From assembly GCA_963422705.1 (NCBI GenBank), contig OY730443.1, positions 558,001 through 622,000 on the forward strand: a stretch of 64,000 bases of DNA, in the 5' to 3' direction. Below are positions 9,008 through 17,030 of the stretch, one piece after another. Within the stretch, counting starts at the first letter, position 1. Each line of letters opens with the position of its first letter. This DNA comes from G963422705 sp963422705. GTDB lineage: Bacteria; Poribacteria; WGA-4E; WGA-3G. A program made the position numbers and the translations under genes. The notes beneath the pieces are model-generated. The model saw only the letters and a list, made by a program, of their open reading frames with translations, made no database searches and was not told the DNA's origin.

Positions 9008-9418
9008 ATCGCTTCCTCCTTAATACGGTTTATCATATCATATATAGGATGAACCTTAGAGACAAGGCAAGCCGTGTCCTAAAGCAAGCCTACATGAAGT
9101 TGTGAATTAACTAACAAAATCCCCATACTTTAACCGTTTAGACAGCGATGGGGTAAACAAAGTTCGTACGAAAATTGAAAAGTTTGTTTTTCAAGATAAA
9201 AAAGAGGTTAGCGAAACAGCCTAGCAGGCGTAAAAAACTTATTTATTTTGACGTAAAGGAATCAAATAGGTTTATTCAGAAAGGAGAAATAGAAAAGGCA
9301 AATCTTTGACGTATCCTGCTAGAAATAACACCCTCAGTTCAGTGCTACTATCTCTGTCGGAGACGAAAAAGCTGCCCAAATAAAAATAGACGTGGAAATA
9401 TGGATTGAAATCGCCTAC
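9008..9418. other. intergenic region, no gene seen
   Basis: This AT-rich stretch separates the permease operon from the squalene-cyclase-repeat gene, which reads toward it on the same strand. I find no open frame with a plausible ribosome binding site and no RNA pattern I recognise. The operon promoter is expected near 9030-9100 but no clear hexamer pair stands out. Confidence 0.4.
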
Positions 9419-10546
9419 CTATTTTGATTTTGGATAGGCAGTGTTAAGCGCAAGAATGGAGTAGCTCGTTACCAATTCTGGGATTTGCTCCATCCAGCGG
9501 CTCTCTTCGTTTATCCAGAAACCTTCAGGTTTCTGTGCCGCTATTAACTGTTCTGCTAACTCTCGGTACCAATCGTGTGAGACGCCCTTTGCATCTACAA
9601 GGATGGGTTCGCCATAGAGTTTCAATGCCTTCGCCATCGTATGATAGTTATAGTAGAGTCCTTGTGCCCCCATGCCGTAATTTTCTTCCACGGTAAAACG
9701 TTTCTGAATCCACTTAACAGCGGCTTGAACCCGTTCGTCGTTTTTATCAACATTTGCATAGATAAAACTCAACAATCCGGCATATGTCATGCTGGCATAG
9801 CTGCGTGGGCTGCCATTCTCATCCGTGCCGGCTTTGCTTTCCCCGTCCGGACTATAAATAAATCCCCCATCGTTGCCTGCCCATGCGCTATCGTTGCTTT
9901 CACTCCGGTTCTGAGTCCGCTCTAGGAATTTAACCGCTTTATCCCAAACTTCCTCGTCATCGGAACCACTCTCTTTGAGTGCCTGAATTGCCAAATTGAG
10001 GTTAGACAAATCGTTCACCGTTTCGCGGCTGCCATAGCCAATTCCGCCATAATAGATGCTATCCTCGTCTGTGATTTGCAAACTCTTGAGGAAACCTTGC
10101 GCTTTTGTAATCACGGCTGCGTACCCCGGATTTCTAGTTAAGCTAAGTGCCATAATAGAGATAGCCGTGGTATAATTCGGTAGCGCGGGCTGCCGTTCTA
10201 CGTCATAGATAGCACCGTTCGACTGTTGCAGTGACACCAACTTGTGGAGTGATTTCCGGATAAATGGATGAGATTCCTCAGAATATTTTTTGTCCGGATG
10301 CCGCAGAAAAGCGGTAATTGCGAGTGCTGTTATTCCGGGGTGATTTGCGAATAAACCGTCTGCTGTCTGTTTTCCCTTTAGCCACTCCAATCCTTTATCG
10401 ATGCTTGCTAGGACGTGTTGATTGAGCTCTTGGTATTGAGATTCATCTGTAAGCCGTTGAATCGGATTGGCCCCACTTTGTCCGGCCGCACTCACAAGGA
10501 GCAATACTAAGATGAATTGAATGCTATTTTTCGTGTTAATTTTCAC
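9419..10546 (-). CDS. secreted prenyltransferase/squalene-cyclase-repeat protein
   Basis: This 375-residue protein has a signal peptide at residues 1-26 (IQFILVLLLVSAAGQSGA, then NP) and an alpha/alpha-barrel built of prenyltransferase/squalene oxidase repeats: GLEWLKGKQTADGLF, GIGYGSRETVNDLSNLNLA, GGFIYSP, and ASMTYAGLLSFIYA are typical repeat segments. No DxDD-type cyclase acid motif is visible, so it is probably a non-catalytic or unassigned periplasmic relative, as is common in Planctomycetes-like genomes. GTG at 10546 was chosen because AGGAG sits seven bases upstream; a TTG at 10627 is in frame but would push the signal peptide 27 residues inward. Confidence 0.7.
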   Translation of the reverse strand: MKINTKNSIQFILVLLLVSAAGQSGANPIQRLTDESQYQELNQHVLASIDKGLEWLKGKQTADGLFANHPGITALAITAFLRHPDKKYSEESHPFIRKSLHKLVSLQQSNGAIYDVERQPALPNYTTAISIMALSLTRNPGYAAVITKAQGFLKSLQITDEDSIYYGGIGYGSRETVNDLSNLNLAIQALKESGSDDEEVWDKAVKFLERTQNRSESNDSAWAGNDGGFIYSPDGESKAGTDENGSPRSYASMTYAGLLSFIYANVDKNDERVQAAVKWIQKRFTVEENYGMGAQGLYYNYHTMAKALKLYGEPILVDAKGVSHDWYRELAEQLIAAQKPEGFWINEESRWMEQIPELVTSYSILALNTAYPKSK

Positions 10547-10747
10547 GTTAACTCTCCTATAGGTATGCTTTGTCAGCATGTCTGGTTTGCTAAGGGTTAT
10601 CGCAACTACGATGCCAATTCGATTCAAAACCGCAAATTCAGTGCAGCCTTACTTTCATCGCATTTCCATCACGGGGTTAGTTATGATAAACCTCTCATAA
10701 ATTGAACGGTATTGCCCATTATTTGGACAATCAATGCTGTAACATGC

Positions 10748-11785
10748 CTATGAGAAATGCACTATCTCCCCGGTTTTTGCGGACTGCATTGCAGCATCGT
10801 AAATCTGCATGACTTTACGCACCTCTTCAGGCTTGACAGCCAAGGCTGCGTCTTTGTTCAGGACATCTGCAATGTTTTGATAGTAAGATTTCCATGTACT
10901 GCGCACACTCTCAACGACGATTTCACGTTCTTCCCCACCTGCCTCTGTCCAGACTTTAGCGTAGTTAGCGGGTTCTTCCACGGCAGCATCGATATTCCCT
11001 TCTCGCATTGGGCCTTCCTGCGGGTCCAACCCGTACTTGATTAGTCCACCCGAATCACCGACGACATACCATCGCGGTTTCTCTGCCTTAGACAGGTTAC
11101 CAATTTCAATTTGGTATCGTACATCGTTATGAAACTTAATGATGAGGTTTGCGTAGTTGCCGATGTCAACATCCCATTTCGGGTTGTAGTGAATATCACA
11201 AAAGACGGATTCAATGGGCGTTTGCACGAGTTGCAGTGCTTGATCTACGAAATGTGCTGGCCAATCATAGAGGATACCGCCGCTATTCTTTTTTATGCTC
11301 CGCCATCCCCCGGGGCGTCCGTAACGCATAATGGCAACTTGAAAGAGATACGGTGTTCCGAGCAAACCATCTTCAATGACTTTTTTCACTGTCAGATAAT
11401 CCCAGTCCCATCGGCGATTATGAAAAACGCTGAGCATGACATTATTACGTTGGCTCGTGGTAATCATTGCGTCAGCTTCAGCGGTATTCATCGCCATAAT
11501 TTTATCGGTGACGACGTGTTTGCCGGCATTCATTGCTTTAATGGCGAGGGCGGCATGGGTATCGTGTGGTGTCGCTAACACGACGAGTTGGACGGCATCG
11601 TCTGCAATCACTTCGTCAATCGTTTGGTATATTCGCGCGTTTGGGTATGTTTGACGCGCGGCATCGCGTCGTTCCCCGTCTCGTGTTGCGATGGCATAAA
11701 GGGTTAGCCCCTCTGCTAAACCGATGAGATACGAATGGAAAGCGCGCCCGGCATAGCCATAACCAATCACTGCGGTGTTTATCAT
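10748..11785 (-). CDS. Gfo/Idh/MocA-family NAD(P)-dependent oxidoreductase
   Basis: The 345-residue sequence begins with a Rossmann fold, VIGYGYAGRAFHSYLI (G-x-G-x-x-G), followed by the conserved LVVLATPHDTHAALAIKAMNAGKHVVTDK, in which Lys sits at the E-K-P position of the family. The C-terminal half is the alpha/beta substrate domain (DWPAHFVDQALQL supplies the usual D-x-x-x-H). Members oxidise or reduce sugars, inositols or related polyols. It follows the DUF547 gene by 11 nt on the same strand, so the two are probably one transcript. Specific substrate unknown. Confidence 0.85.
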   Translation of the reverse strand: MINTAVIGYGYAGRAFHSYLIGLAEGLTLYAIATRDGERRDAARQTYPNARIYQTIDEVIADDAVQLVVLATPHDTHAALAIKAMNAGKHVVTDKIMAMNTAEADAMITTSQRNNVMLSVFHNRRWDWDYLTVKKVIEDGLLGTPYLFQVAIMRYGRPGGWRSIKKNSGGILYDWPAHFVDQALQLVQTPIESVFCDIHYNPKWDVDIGNYANLIIKFHNDVRYQIEIGNLSKAEKPRWYVVGDSGGLIKYGLDPQEGPMREGNIDAAVEEPANYAKVWTEAGGEEREIVVESVRSTWKSYYQNIADVLNKDAALAVKPEEVRKVMQIYDAAMQSAKTGEIVHFS

Positions 11786-11796
11786 GAAAATTCTCC

Positions 11797-12582
11797 CTAC
11801 TGTTTATCGTTCAATGTCCAATCATAGTCTAGATAATGATATCCAACTTCCTCTACTTCAAGGAATTCAGCATCTTCTTGTGGAAGATAATCGATAAGAA
11901 ACTCCCCTACATTTGTATAGCCTTCCAGGAAATCCTGCTCGTACCATTTAAAAATTTTTGAGAGATACAGCCGCCGTTCATCAGAGTCAAGCCTTACCTT
12001 ATTTGGGTTCCGAATAAAGCTAAATGTAGCAGCTTCAAGCCGGCTTTCAATTGTTTCACCGAGAAAGGCGCGGTTTTCCAAACTAGGACATCCAACCGAT
12101 GCGCAGACTAGGACAAAGTGAACGCGTGCATCCACGAATTCCTCCCGGATAACCTCATGTTCAATTTGATTAAGCGTATAGCTCTTACCTGCGACTTGAA
12201 ATTGCAGACGGTAGAAAAATCCGCCGAACGGTTTGACTTTTCGCACGCTTGTTATGGGGAATCTATCAATAACGGCTTTAATCACAAGTGCGTTATAAGC
12301 GTTAACCCAGAAGGCAAGTCGCTCGTTATAGGACATCTTTTCAGGCGCCGCAACCGCTAACCGGTCCAAATACGTCTCTAATTTTTCGGGTTGTTCCCTC
12401 AAACGCGCATAATCGAGCCGTCCTTCAGTGTCAACAAACGTTTGCAGCACCTCATCAAATAAGGTATGACTAAAAATTTTTATATGTGGTGTAGCTTTCT
12501 GGCCAACGCGCGCATCTTTTTCAACACGAAACCAGTAGAGAAAAGTAACCCCCACACCCGATAAAACGAGCAAGCCCACCAA
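11797..12582 (-). CDS. DUF547-domain protein with N-terminal membrane anchor
   Basis: This 261-residue protein starts with one hydrophobic segment (VGLLVLSGVGVTFLYWF) followed by the DUF547 domain from about residue 40 to 235. Typical signatures are RLAFWVNAYNALVIKAVID, SYTLNQIEHEVIR, VHFVLVCASVGCPSL and RLYLSKIFKWYEQDF. The Cys in ASVGCP lies in the papain-like active-site region proposed for this family, whose function is not established. Only TTG at 12582 or GTG at 12579 is available, since TAA lies nine codons upstream; GTG has AGG seven bases before it. It probably faces the periplasm. Confidence 0.8.
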   Translation of the reverse strand: MVGLLVLSGVGVTFLYWFRVEKDARVGQKATPHIKIFSHTLFDEVLQTFVDTEGRLDYARLREQPEKLETYLDRLAVAAPEKMSYNERLAFWVNAYNALVIKAVIDRFPITSVRKVKPFGGFFYRLQFQVAGKSYTLNQIEHEVIREEFVDARVHFVLVCASVGCPSLENRAFLGETIESRLEAATFSFIRNPNKVRLDSDERRLYLSKIFKWYEQDFLEGYTNVGEFLIDYLPQEDAEFLEVEEVGYHYLDYDWTLNDKQ

Positions 12583-12656
12583 AAAACCTGAATTTGTTTT
12601 AATCTTTTAATCCCTCATCGCGGGCGATTTTATAACCAACGACATAATATGTTATT

Positions 12657-12680
12657 GTATGTATAGTATAGTATAGTATA
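12657..12680. repeat. GTATA microsatellite
   Basis: Four full GTATA units follow a partial unit, and are followed within 15 nt by two TATGG-like pentamers. Such pentamer tracts can change length by slippage. They lie 75-100 nt upstream of the DUF547 start on that gene's strand. Confidence 0.7.
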
Positions 12681-12712
12681 TTGTTTTTTGTATGGTATGG
12701 TATTGAATATTT

Positions 12713-12743
12713 TTGACTTCCTCCCACAGCTAAAGCAGTGGGA
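12713..12743. mobile_element. solo IS200/IS605-type end hairpin (relic)
   Basis: TTGACTTCCT is followed by CCCAC-A-GC, loop TAAA, GC-A-GTGGG. Many IS605-group ends carry the same layout, a CCCACGGC/GCCGTGGG stem around TAAA. Here one matched pair has become A opposed to A, and no tnpA or tnpB reading frame adjoins it. I read it as a leftover end or a non-autonomous derivative. Confidence 0.45.
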
Positions 12744-12920
12744 TAAGTAGGTTTTTCGGCACGAATTTTTTCTTCCTCTTTTTTCAAATAAATGAGGATA
12801 CTACCCAGAAGGACAATTTACATCATAGCATAGGTTACTTTTTTTACAAGAAAAAAATCGCATGAAAATCGGTTACCGCGGTGTCCGTTGTGAGAACCGG
12901 GTGGGTTCCTCAATTTTTTC

Positions 12921-12949
12921 TTGACATGTTTGTCGGAATTTGCTATCAT
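12921..12949 (+). promoter_or_regulatory. sigma70-type promoter for the LamG gene
   Basis: TTGACA (12921-12926) and TATCAT (12944-12949) are 17 nt apart. Transcription would start about 80 nt before the ATG at 13036. Confidence 0.7.
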
Positions 12950-13035
12950 AACCTGATGGGTAAGTTATGTCACTGCCTGATAGCGTTACTGACAGTAGCA
13001 GCTCGCAATTTGACTCATGAATAGGAGGGAAAATT

Positions 13036-13842
13036 ATGAACTTTAGTGTTAAGAGTGTCGTCATCGCCTGTCTCGGTATTATTTTTGCTAGCAATGGGCT
13101 TCTTCTCACGGTTTCCGCTGAAATTGAACCGGGTACCCTGGTAGGGTTATGGCTTTTTGATGAAGGTAAGGGCAACGTTGCCACAGATGCTTCCGAAAAT
13201 GGGCTTGATGGCGAATTCAAAGGGAAACCCAAATGGGTTAAAGGCAAGTTCGGTGAAGGGCTTGAACTTGATGGGGAAGGGGCTTACGTTCAGATTCCTG
13301 CGCACGAAAACCCAACGAAAGAAATCACCGTTTCCATCTGGGTTAAAAGCGTTGGAAAAGCGTGGAATCAGAACGGATGGATGGTTGAAAAGCGCCCTGC
13401 TTACATCATACATCCTAATCAAGGAACTGTGAATGTTTCCTGGCCGATTTGTAACGGCGGGTGTTGGAACAAGCCCGGTGGCTGGCGCGACGGTGAAATC
13501 GGGCCCAAAGATATTACCGCGTGGCACATGTACACCACCACTTTTAATAGTAAAACCGGTGAATGGTACATCTATATTGATGGGAAAGAGGTGAGTGCAA
13601 TGGATATCGCGAAGAATCCAATCGATGTTGACGACGGCCCTGTGAATATCGGATTTGACGATTGTTGCGGTGGGGCACGATACGGAGAGGCTACCATCGA
13701 CGAAGTCGCGATTTTCAATGTCGCACTTGAGGAAGCAGATATCCAGAAAATCGCTGACGAGGGACTTTACTTTGCTGTCCTCGCAGTTGAGCCGGCAGAC
13801 AAAATGACGACAACTTGGGCAGACGTTAAAGTCAAGTACTAA
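13036..13842 (+). CDS. secreted LamG/concanavalin A-like domain protein
   Basis: This 268-residue protein has a signal peptide (residues 1-32, ending LLLTVSA) and one LamG jelly-roll domain. Landmarks are GLWLFDEGKGNVATDASENG, FGEGLELDGEGAYVQIP, EITVSIWVKS, the WHMYTTTFNSKTGEWYIYID strand pair and ATIDEVAIFNVALEEADI. Family domains bind carbohydrate or protein outside the cell. The C-terminus VEPADKMTTTWADVKVKY resembles the tails of two other LamG proteins in this window (22857 and 40309). AGGAGG lies seven bases before the ATG. It is probably monocistronic, with its own consensus promoter. Confidence 0.85.
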   Translation: MNFSVKSVVIACLGIIFASNGLLLTVSAEIEPGTLVGLWLFDEGKGNVATDASENGLDGEFKGKPKWVKGKFGEGLELDGEGAYVQIPAHENPTKEITVSIWVKSVGKAWNQNGWMVEKRPAYIIHPNQGTVNVSWPICNGGCWNKPGGWRDGEIGPKDITAWHMYTTTFNSKTGEWYIYIDGKEVSAMDIAKNPIDVDDGPVNIGFDDCCGGARYGEATIDEVAIFNVALEEADIQKIADEGLYFAVLAVEPADKMTTTWADVKVKY

Positions 13843-13907
13843 TGCGCGCTTTGTATGTTAACTTCTGCACATATCGCTAGTTTCGTAAGAGGCCGATTGC
13901 CGATGGG

Positions 13908-13973
13908 ATGGATTACCGGAAACAGTCGCTTTCACACAAAATGGATTACCGGAAACAGTCGCTTTCACACAAA
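13908..13973. repeat. 33-nt direct tandem repeat, two perfect copies
   Basis: A 33-nt unit beginning ATGGATTACCGGAAACAG and ending TTTCACACAAA occurs twice without a spacer (13908-13940 and 13941-13973). It lies between the LamG gene and the acidic TPR-like gene. Confidence 0.9.
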
Positions 13974-13986
13974 ATGACTGTTTCCG
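13950..13986 (+). terminator. 10-bp stem-loop after the LamG gene
   Basis: CGGAAACAGT (13950-13959) pairs perfectly with ACTGTTTCCG (13977-13986) around a 17-nt loop. No T-run follows, so it may be an mRNA 3' end or a protein site rather than an intrinsic terminator. The left arm is part of the second tandem repeat copy. Confidence 0.4.
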
Positions 13987-14009
13987 CTCCCTAATGGAAA
14001 AGGAAAAAA

Positions 14010-14591
14010 ATGGTTATAGAACTTGGTGACATATTTAAAAATGCGGATGATGGCGAAGAAAATCAAGAAACGGCAGAAACTCAAAACCCGGACGCAATGA
14101 AGCCTCATCCGGCAAGATTATTTGTACCCGAACGGCCTGATACTGGCTTGGCGCATGAGAATGAAGAGGAAGAGGAAGATGAGGATGAAGACGCCTATCA
14201 GGTGGAACTTGAAAACCAATACCTGGACAACTTTGAACCGGATGAAGAAGTGCTTATTGATGTTAACCCGTTCAGACCGGGTGAAATGGATAATGGTGCC
14301 TATGCTGAAGCCGTAAACGCCTACTACGAAGAACAGAACTATCCGTTGGCAATTGAGAAATTTCAGATTGCGATAAAGAGCGAAGAGGATATTACTAACA
14401 AATCGCCAAACGAAATCGTCGCAAAATCTATGTATTGGCAGGCAGAATCGTATGTGAAAACCGATGCATTCCCGGAAGCCATTACAGTGCTTGAATCGCT
14501 CATTAAGCTTTTTTTGCAAGGAGAAGGCCAACACTATCTCGTGGTAGCGGCGCAGCGTCGTTTGGAGACGTTGAAAGCAAGGAAATCATAA
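14010..14591 (+). CDS. acidic protein with TPR-like C-terminal half
   Basis: This 193-residue protein has no signal peptide. Residues 1-80 are very acidic and low in complexity, including a tract of Glu and Asp near residues 50-60. Residues 95-190 look like two or three TPR-type helical hairpins: AYAEAVNAYYEEQNYPLAIE, AKSMYWQAESYVKTDAFPEA and YLVVAAQRRLETL. It resembles the short TPR proteins that assist larger assemblies. It lies 81 nt upstream of transketolase on the same strand. I cannot name a function. Confidence 0.65.
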   Translation: MVIELGDIFKNADDGEENQETAETQNPDAMKPHPARLFVPERPDTGLAHENEEEEEDEDEDAYQVELENQYLDNFEPDEEVLIDVNPFRPGEMDNGAYAEAVNAYYEEQNYPLAIEKFQIAIKSEEDITNKSPNEIVAKSMYWQAESYVKTDAFPEAITVLESLIKLFLQGEGQHYLVVAAQRRLETLKARKS

Positions 14592-14672
14592 AATGGGGAA
14601 AAACCCTCTCGCTGAGAATTTAAATGTTGTTCTTTGAAGATTTGAATCAAATAAAATAAAAAAGGAGAATTT

Positions 14673-16523
14673 GTGGAAAACCTCAAAGACTTTCTGATAG
14701 AGAAAGCAAATAATTTACGCATACATTCTGTTGTCTCAACCTCGGCGGCGGGTTCCGGGCACCCCACAACCTGTCTTTCTTCTGCCGATATTGTTGCTGC
14801 GCTCTTTTTTCACGCGATGCGCTACGATACAGCGGATGCACAAAACGCCAATAACGATAGGTTCATCTTATCAAAGGGGCACGCTGCCCCCCTGCTTTAC
14901 GCCGCATACGCGGAAATCGGTATTATTCCCGTTGAGGATTTGACAACATTACGGCAAATTGATAGCATCTTGGAAGGACACCCCACCCCCCGTTTTGAAT
15001 GGGCAGAGGTGGCGACGGGTTCATTAGGACAAGGGTTGTCACTTGGGCTCGGCATGGCACTTAACGGCAAATATTTGGACAATTCCGATTATCGCGTTTA
15101 CGTCCTATTGGGTGATGGCGAAACCGCGGAGGGCAGCGTTTGGGAAGCTGCCGCTTTAGCATCACATTATCAACTCAATAACTTAATTGGAATTGTCGAT
15201 GTCAATGCACTCGGACAGAGCCAGCGCACGATGTACAACTTTGATATTGAGACGTACCGCCGCCGGTTTGAAGCATTCGGATGGAACGCTATCGGAATTG
15301 ATGGGCACAATTTTGATGAAATCCTGCCGGCGCTTGAACAAGCAAAAGCCTCAAGTGATAAGCCGACGATGCTGGTAGCAAAGACATTTAAAGGGAAGGG
15401 CATTTCATTTCTTGAAAATGCAGACAATTGGCATGGAAAGGCACTTGAAAAGGGCGAGGAACTTGACGACGCATTAAGAGAACTCGGTTCCTTAAAATCA
15501 CACGGCACTATTCAGATTCAAGCGCCATCTCCCTTAAATACCACTGGTTCCAACAGTTTCCAACCCAGTGCTTGTGAGGCACCCGACTATCATTCAAATC
15601 AAGAAGTCGCCACACGCGGTGGATATGGCACGGGCCTTGCCAAACTTGGGGCAGCCAATTCCGCTGTTGTCGCGTTAGATGGTGATACCAAAAACTCAAC
15701 CTACGCCGAACAATTTATGATGTTATACCCTAACCGGTATTTTGAGATGTTCATCGCCGAACAAAATTTGGTAGGTGCCGCAATTGGTTTGGCAAAACGT
15801 GGCAAGATTCCGTTTGTCTCAACGTTCGCGGCGTTTTTATCGCGGGCGTATGATCAAATTAGGATGTCAGCCATCTCGCGGGCCAATATTAAATATGTCG
15901 GCTCCCACTGTGGTGTCTCGATTGGCGAAGATGGGCCTTCGCAGATGGGACTAGAAGACGTTGCTATGTTCCGGGCGATTCCGGAAGCAGTTGTGCTGTA
16001 TCCAAGCGATGCTGTCGCTGCTGAACGGCTTGTTGCCGAAGCCGCCGCCCATGAAGGAATTGTTTACATCCGGACATCCCGTCCTAAAACGCCTATTCTT
16101 TACAACAGCGATGACTGTTTTCCGATTGGAGGCAGTAAGGTGCTCCGTAAAAGCCAAAATGACACGGTGACAGTTGTTGCTTCCGGCGTGACGCTTCACG
16201 AAGCACTGAAGGCACACGAGCTGCTCCGCGCACAAGGTATCGCCATCCGCGTCTTAGATATTTATTCCATCAAGCCGATTGATATCGAAGCACTCCGAAA
16301 AGCAGCAGCAGCAACGAATAATACCTTAATTACTGTGGAGGAACATTATCCGGAAGGCGGGTTAGGGGATGCTGTTTTGGAAGCCCTGGCTGCCGAAGGT
16401 GTTCACGTCCACAAGTTGGCTGTTCGAGGCATACCGCGTTCCGGTAAACCTGAGCAACTTTTGGAACGCCACGGCATCAGCGCCGGTGCGATTGTGCGGA
16501 AAGTTAAGGATATCGCCTGCTAA
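14673..16523 (+). CDS. tkt: transketolase
   Basis: This 616-residue enzyme moves two-carbon ketol units in the pentose phosphate pathway using thiamine diphosphate. Visible motifs are SGHP at residues 28-31, the GDGETAEGSVWEA diphosphate/magnesium motif from residue 147, the pyrimidine-domain segment TFAAFLSRAYDQIRM, and GEDGPSQMGLEDVAMFR from about residue 418. The last, together with the shorter length, places it nearer the animal-type transketolases than the 660-residue E. coli type. GTG at 14673 was chosen because AAGGAGAA lies just upstream. It includes both the TPP and C-terminal domains and looks intact. Confidence 0.92.
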   Translation: MENLKDFLIEKANNLRIHSVVSTSAAGSGHPTTCLSSADIVAALFFHAMRYDTADAQNANNDRFILSKGHAAPLLYAAYAEIGIIPVEDLTTLRQIDSILEGHPTPRFEWAEVATGSLGQGLSLGLGMALNGKYLDNSDYRVYVLLGDGETAEGSVWEAAALASHYQLNNLIGIVDVNALGQSQRTMYNFDIETYRRRFEAFGWNAIGIDGHNFDEILPALEQAKASSDKPTMLVAKTFKGKGISFLENADNWHGKALEKGEELDDALRELGSLKSHGTIQIQAPSPLNTTGSNSFQPSACEAPDYHSNQEVATRGGYGTGLAKLGAANSAVVALDGDTKNSTYAEQFMMLYPNRYFEMFIAEQNLVGAAIGLAKRGKIPFVSTFAAFLSRAYDQIRMSAISRANIKYVGSHCGVSIGEDGPSQMGLEDVAMFRAIPEAVVLYPSDAVAAERLVAEAAAHEGIVYIRTSRPKTPILYNSDDCFPIGGSKVLRKSQNDTVTVVASGVTLHEALKAHELLRAQGIAIRVLDIYSIKPIDIEALRKAAAATNNTLITVEEHYPEGGLGDAVLEALAAEGVHVHKLAVRGIPRSGKPEQLLERHGISAGAIVRKVKDIAC

Positions 16524-16578
16524 CATGAATGTGCTAACACTGGCTAAGATAGCCTGAAAAAATGGAGTTCGCTAACGT

Positions 16579-16947
16579 ATGCAGCGGGTAATTGTCTGGG
16601 GCACGGTATCGGGTATCATACTACTCGTGGGCATCGGCATGATTTACGCGCTTCGCGCGCCTCCCACGGCACCGAAAACCTTCCACGCGGATAAAGGGCC
16701 CAACTTTATTGATGTTTCTGCATATCCAAAGAAAATGCAGGCAGCTTATGAGGTATTTACCCGCAAATGCAGCAGATGCCATACCGTGGCACGCCCAATT
16801 AATTCATCCTTCGCGCCCGATGAATGGCGGAAATATGTCTATAAAATGATGCGAAAACCGGGCTCTGGCCTAACACCAAAGACAGCAGAGCCAATTATTG
16901 AATTCCTGATTTACGACGCACAGCATCGGGATAAAGATATCCCATGA
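16579..16947 (+). CDS. membrane-anchored monoheme cytochrome c-like protein
   Basis: This 122-residue protein has an N-terminal membrane anchor (residues 4-25, VIVWGTVSGIILLVGIGMIY) and one heme c site, C64-SR-C67-H68. A methionine in the segment YKMMRKPGSGL is a candidate sixth ligand. It is shorter than class I cytochromes and should hang in the periplasm as a small electron carrier. GGAG lies 11 bases before the ATG. It follows transketolase by 55 nt with no terminator, so co-transcription is possible though the functions are unrelated. No partner oxidase or reductase is nearby. Confidence 0.75.
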   Translation: MQRVIVWGTVSGIILLVGIGMIYALRAPPTAPKTFHADKGPNFIDVSAYPKKMQAAYEVFTRKCSRCHTVARPINSSFAPDEWRKYVYKMMRKPGSGLTPKTAEPIIEFLIYDAQHRDKDIP

Positions 16948-17030
16948 TAAAATCGAAACTCGCCGTGTAGAAATTCTATGCCAATCTTTTAGCCCGCCAT
17001 CCTTACTGTTTGAAAAAATAACTCTAACAC

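Larger units (their letters stand above)
12583..13035. other. intergenic region with simple repeat, IS-end relic and promoter
   Basis: This 453-nt region separates the divergent DUF547 and LamG genes. It holds a run of GTATA pentamers (12657-12680), a hairpin resembling an IS200/IS605 end (12713-12743), a T-rich stretch and a consensus promoter for the LamG gene. No gene is supported. Confidence 0.6.

Noticed and set aside
12599..12787. 62-codon frame on the minus strand
   Set aside because: It runs through the GTATA microsatellite and the IS-end hairpin and has no ribosome binding site.
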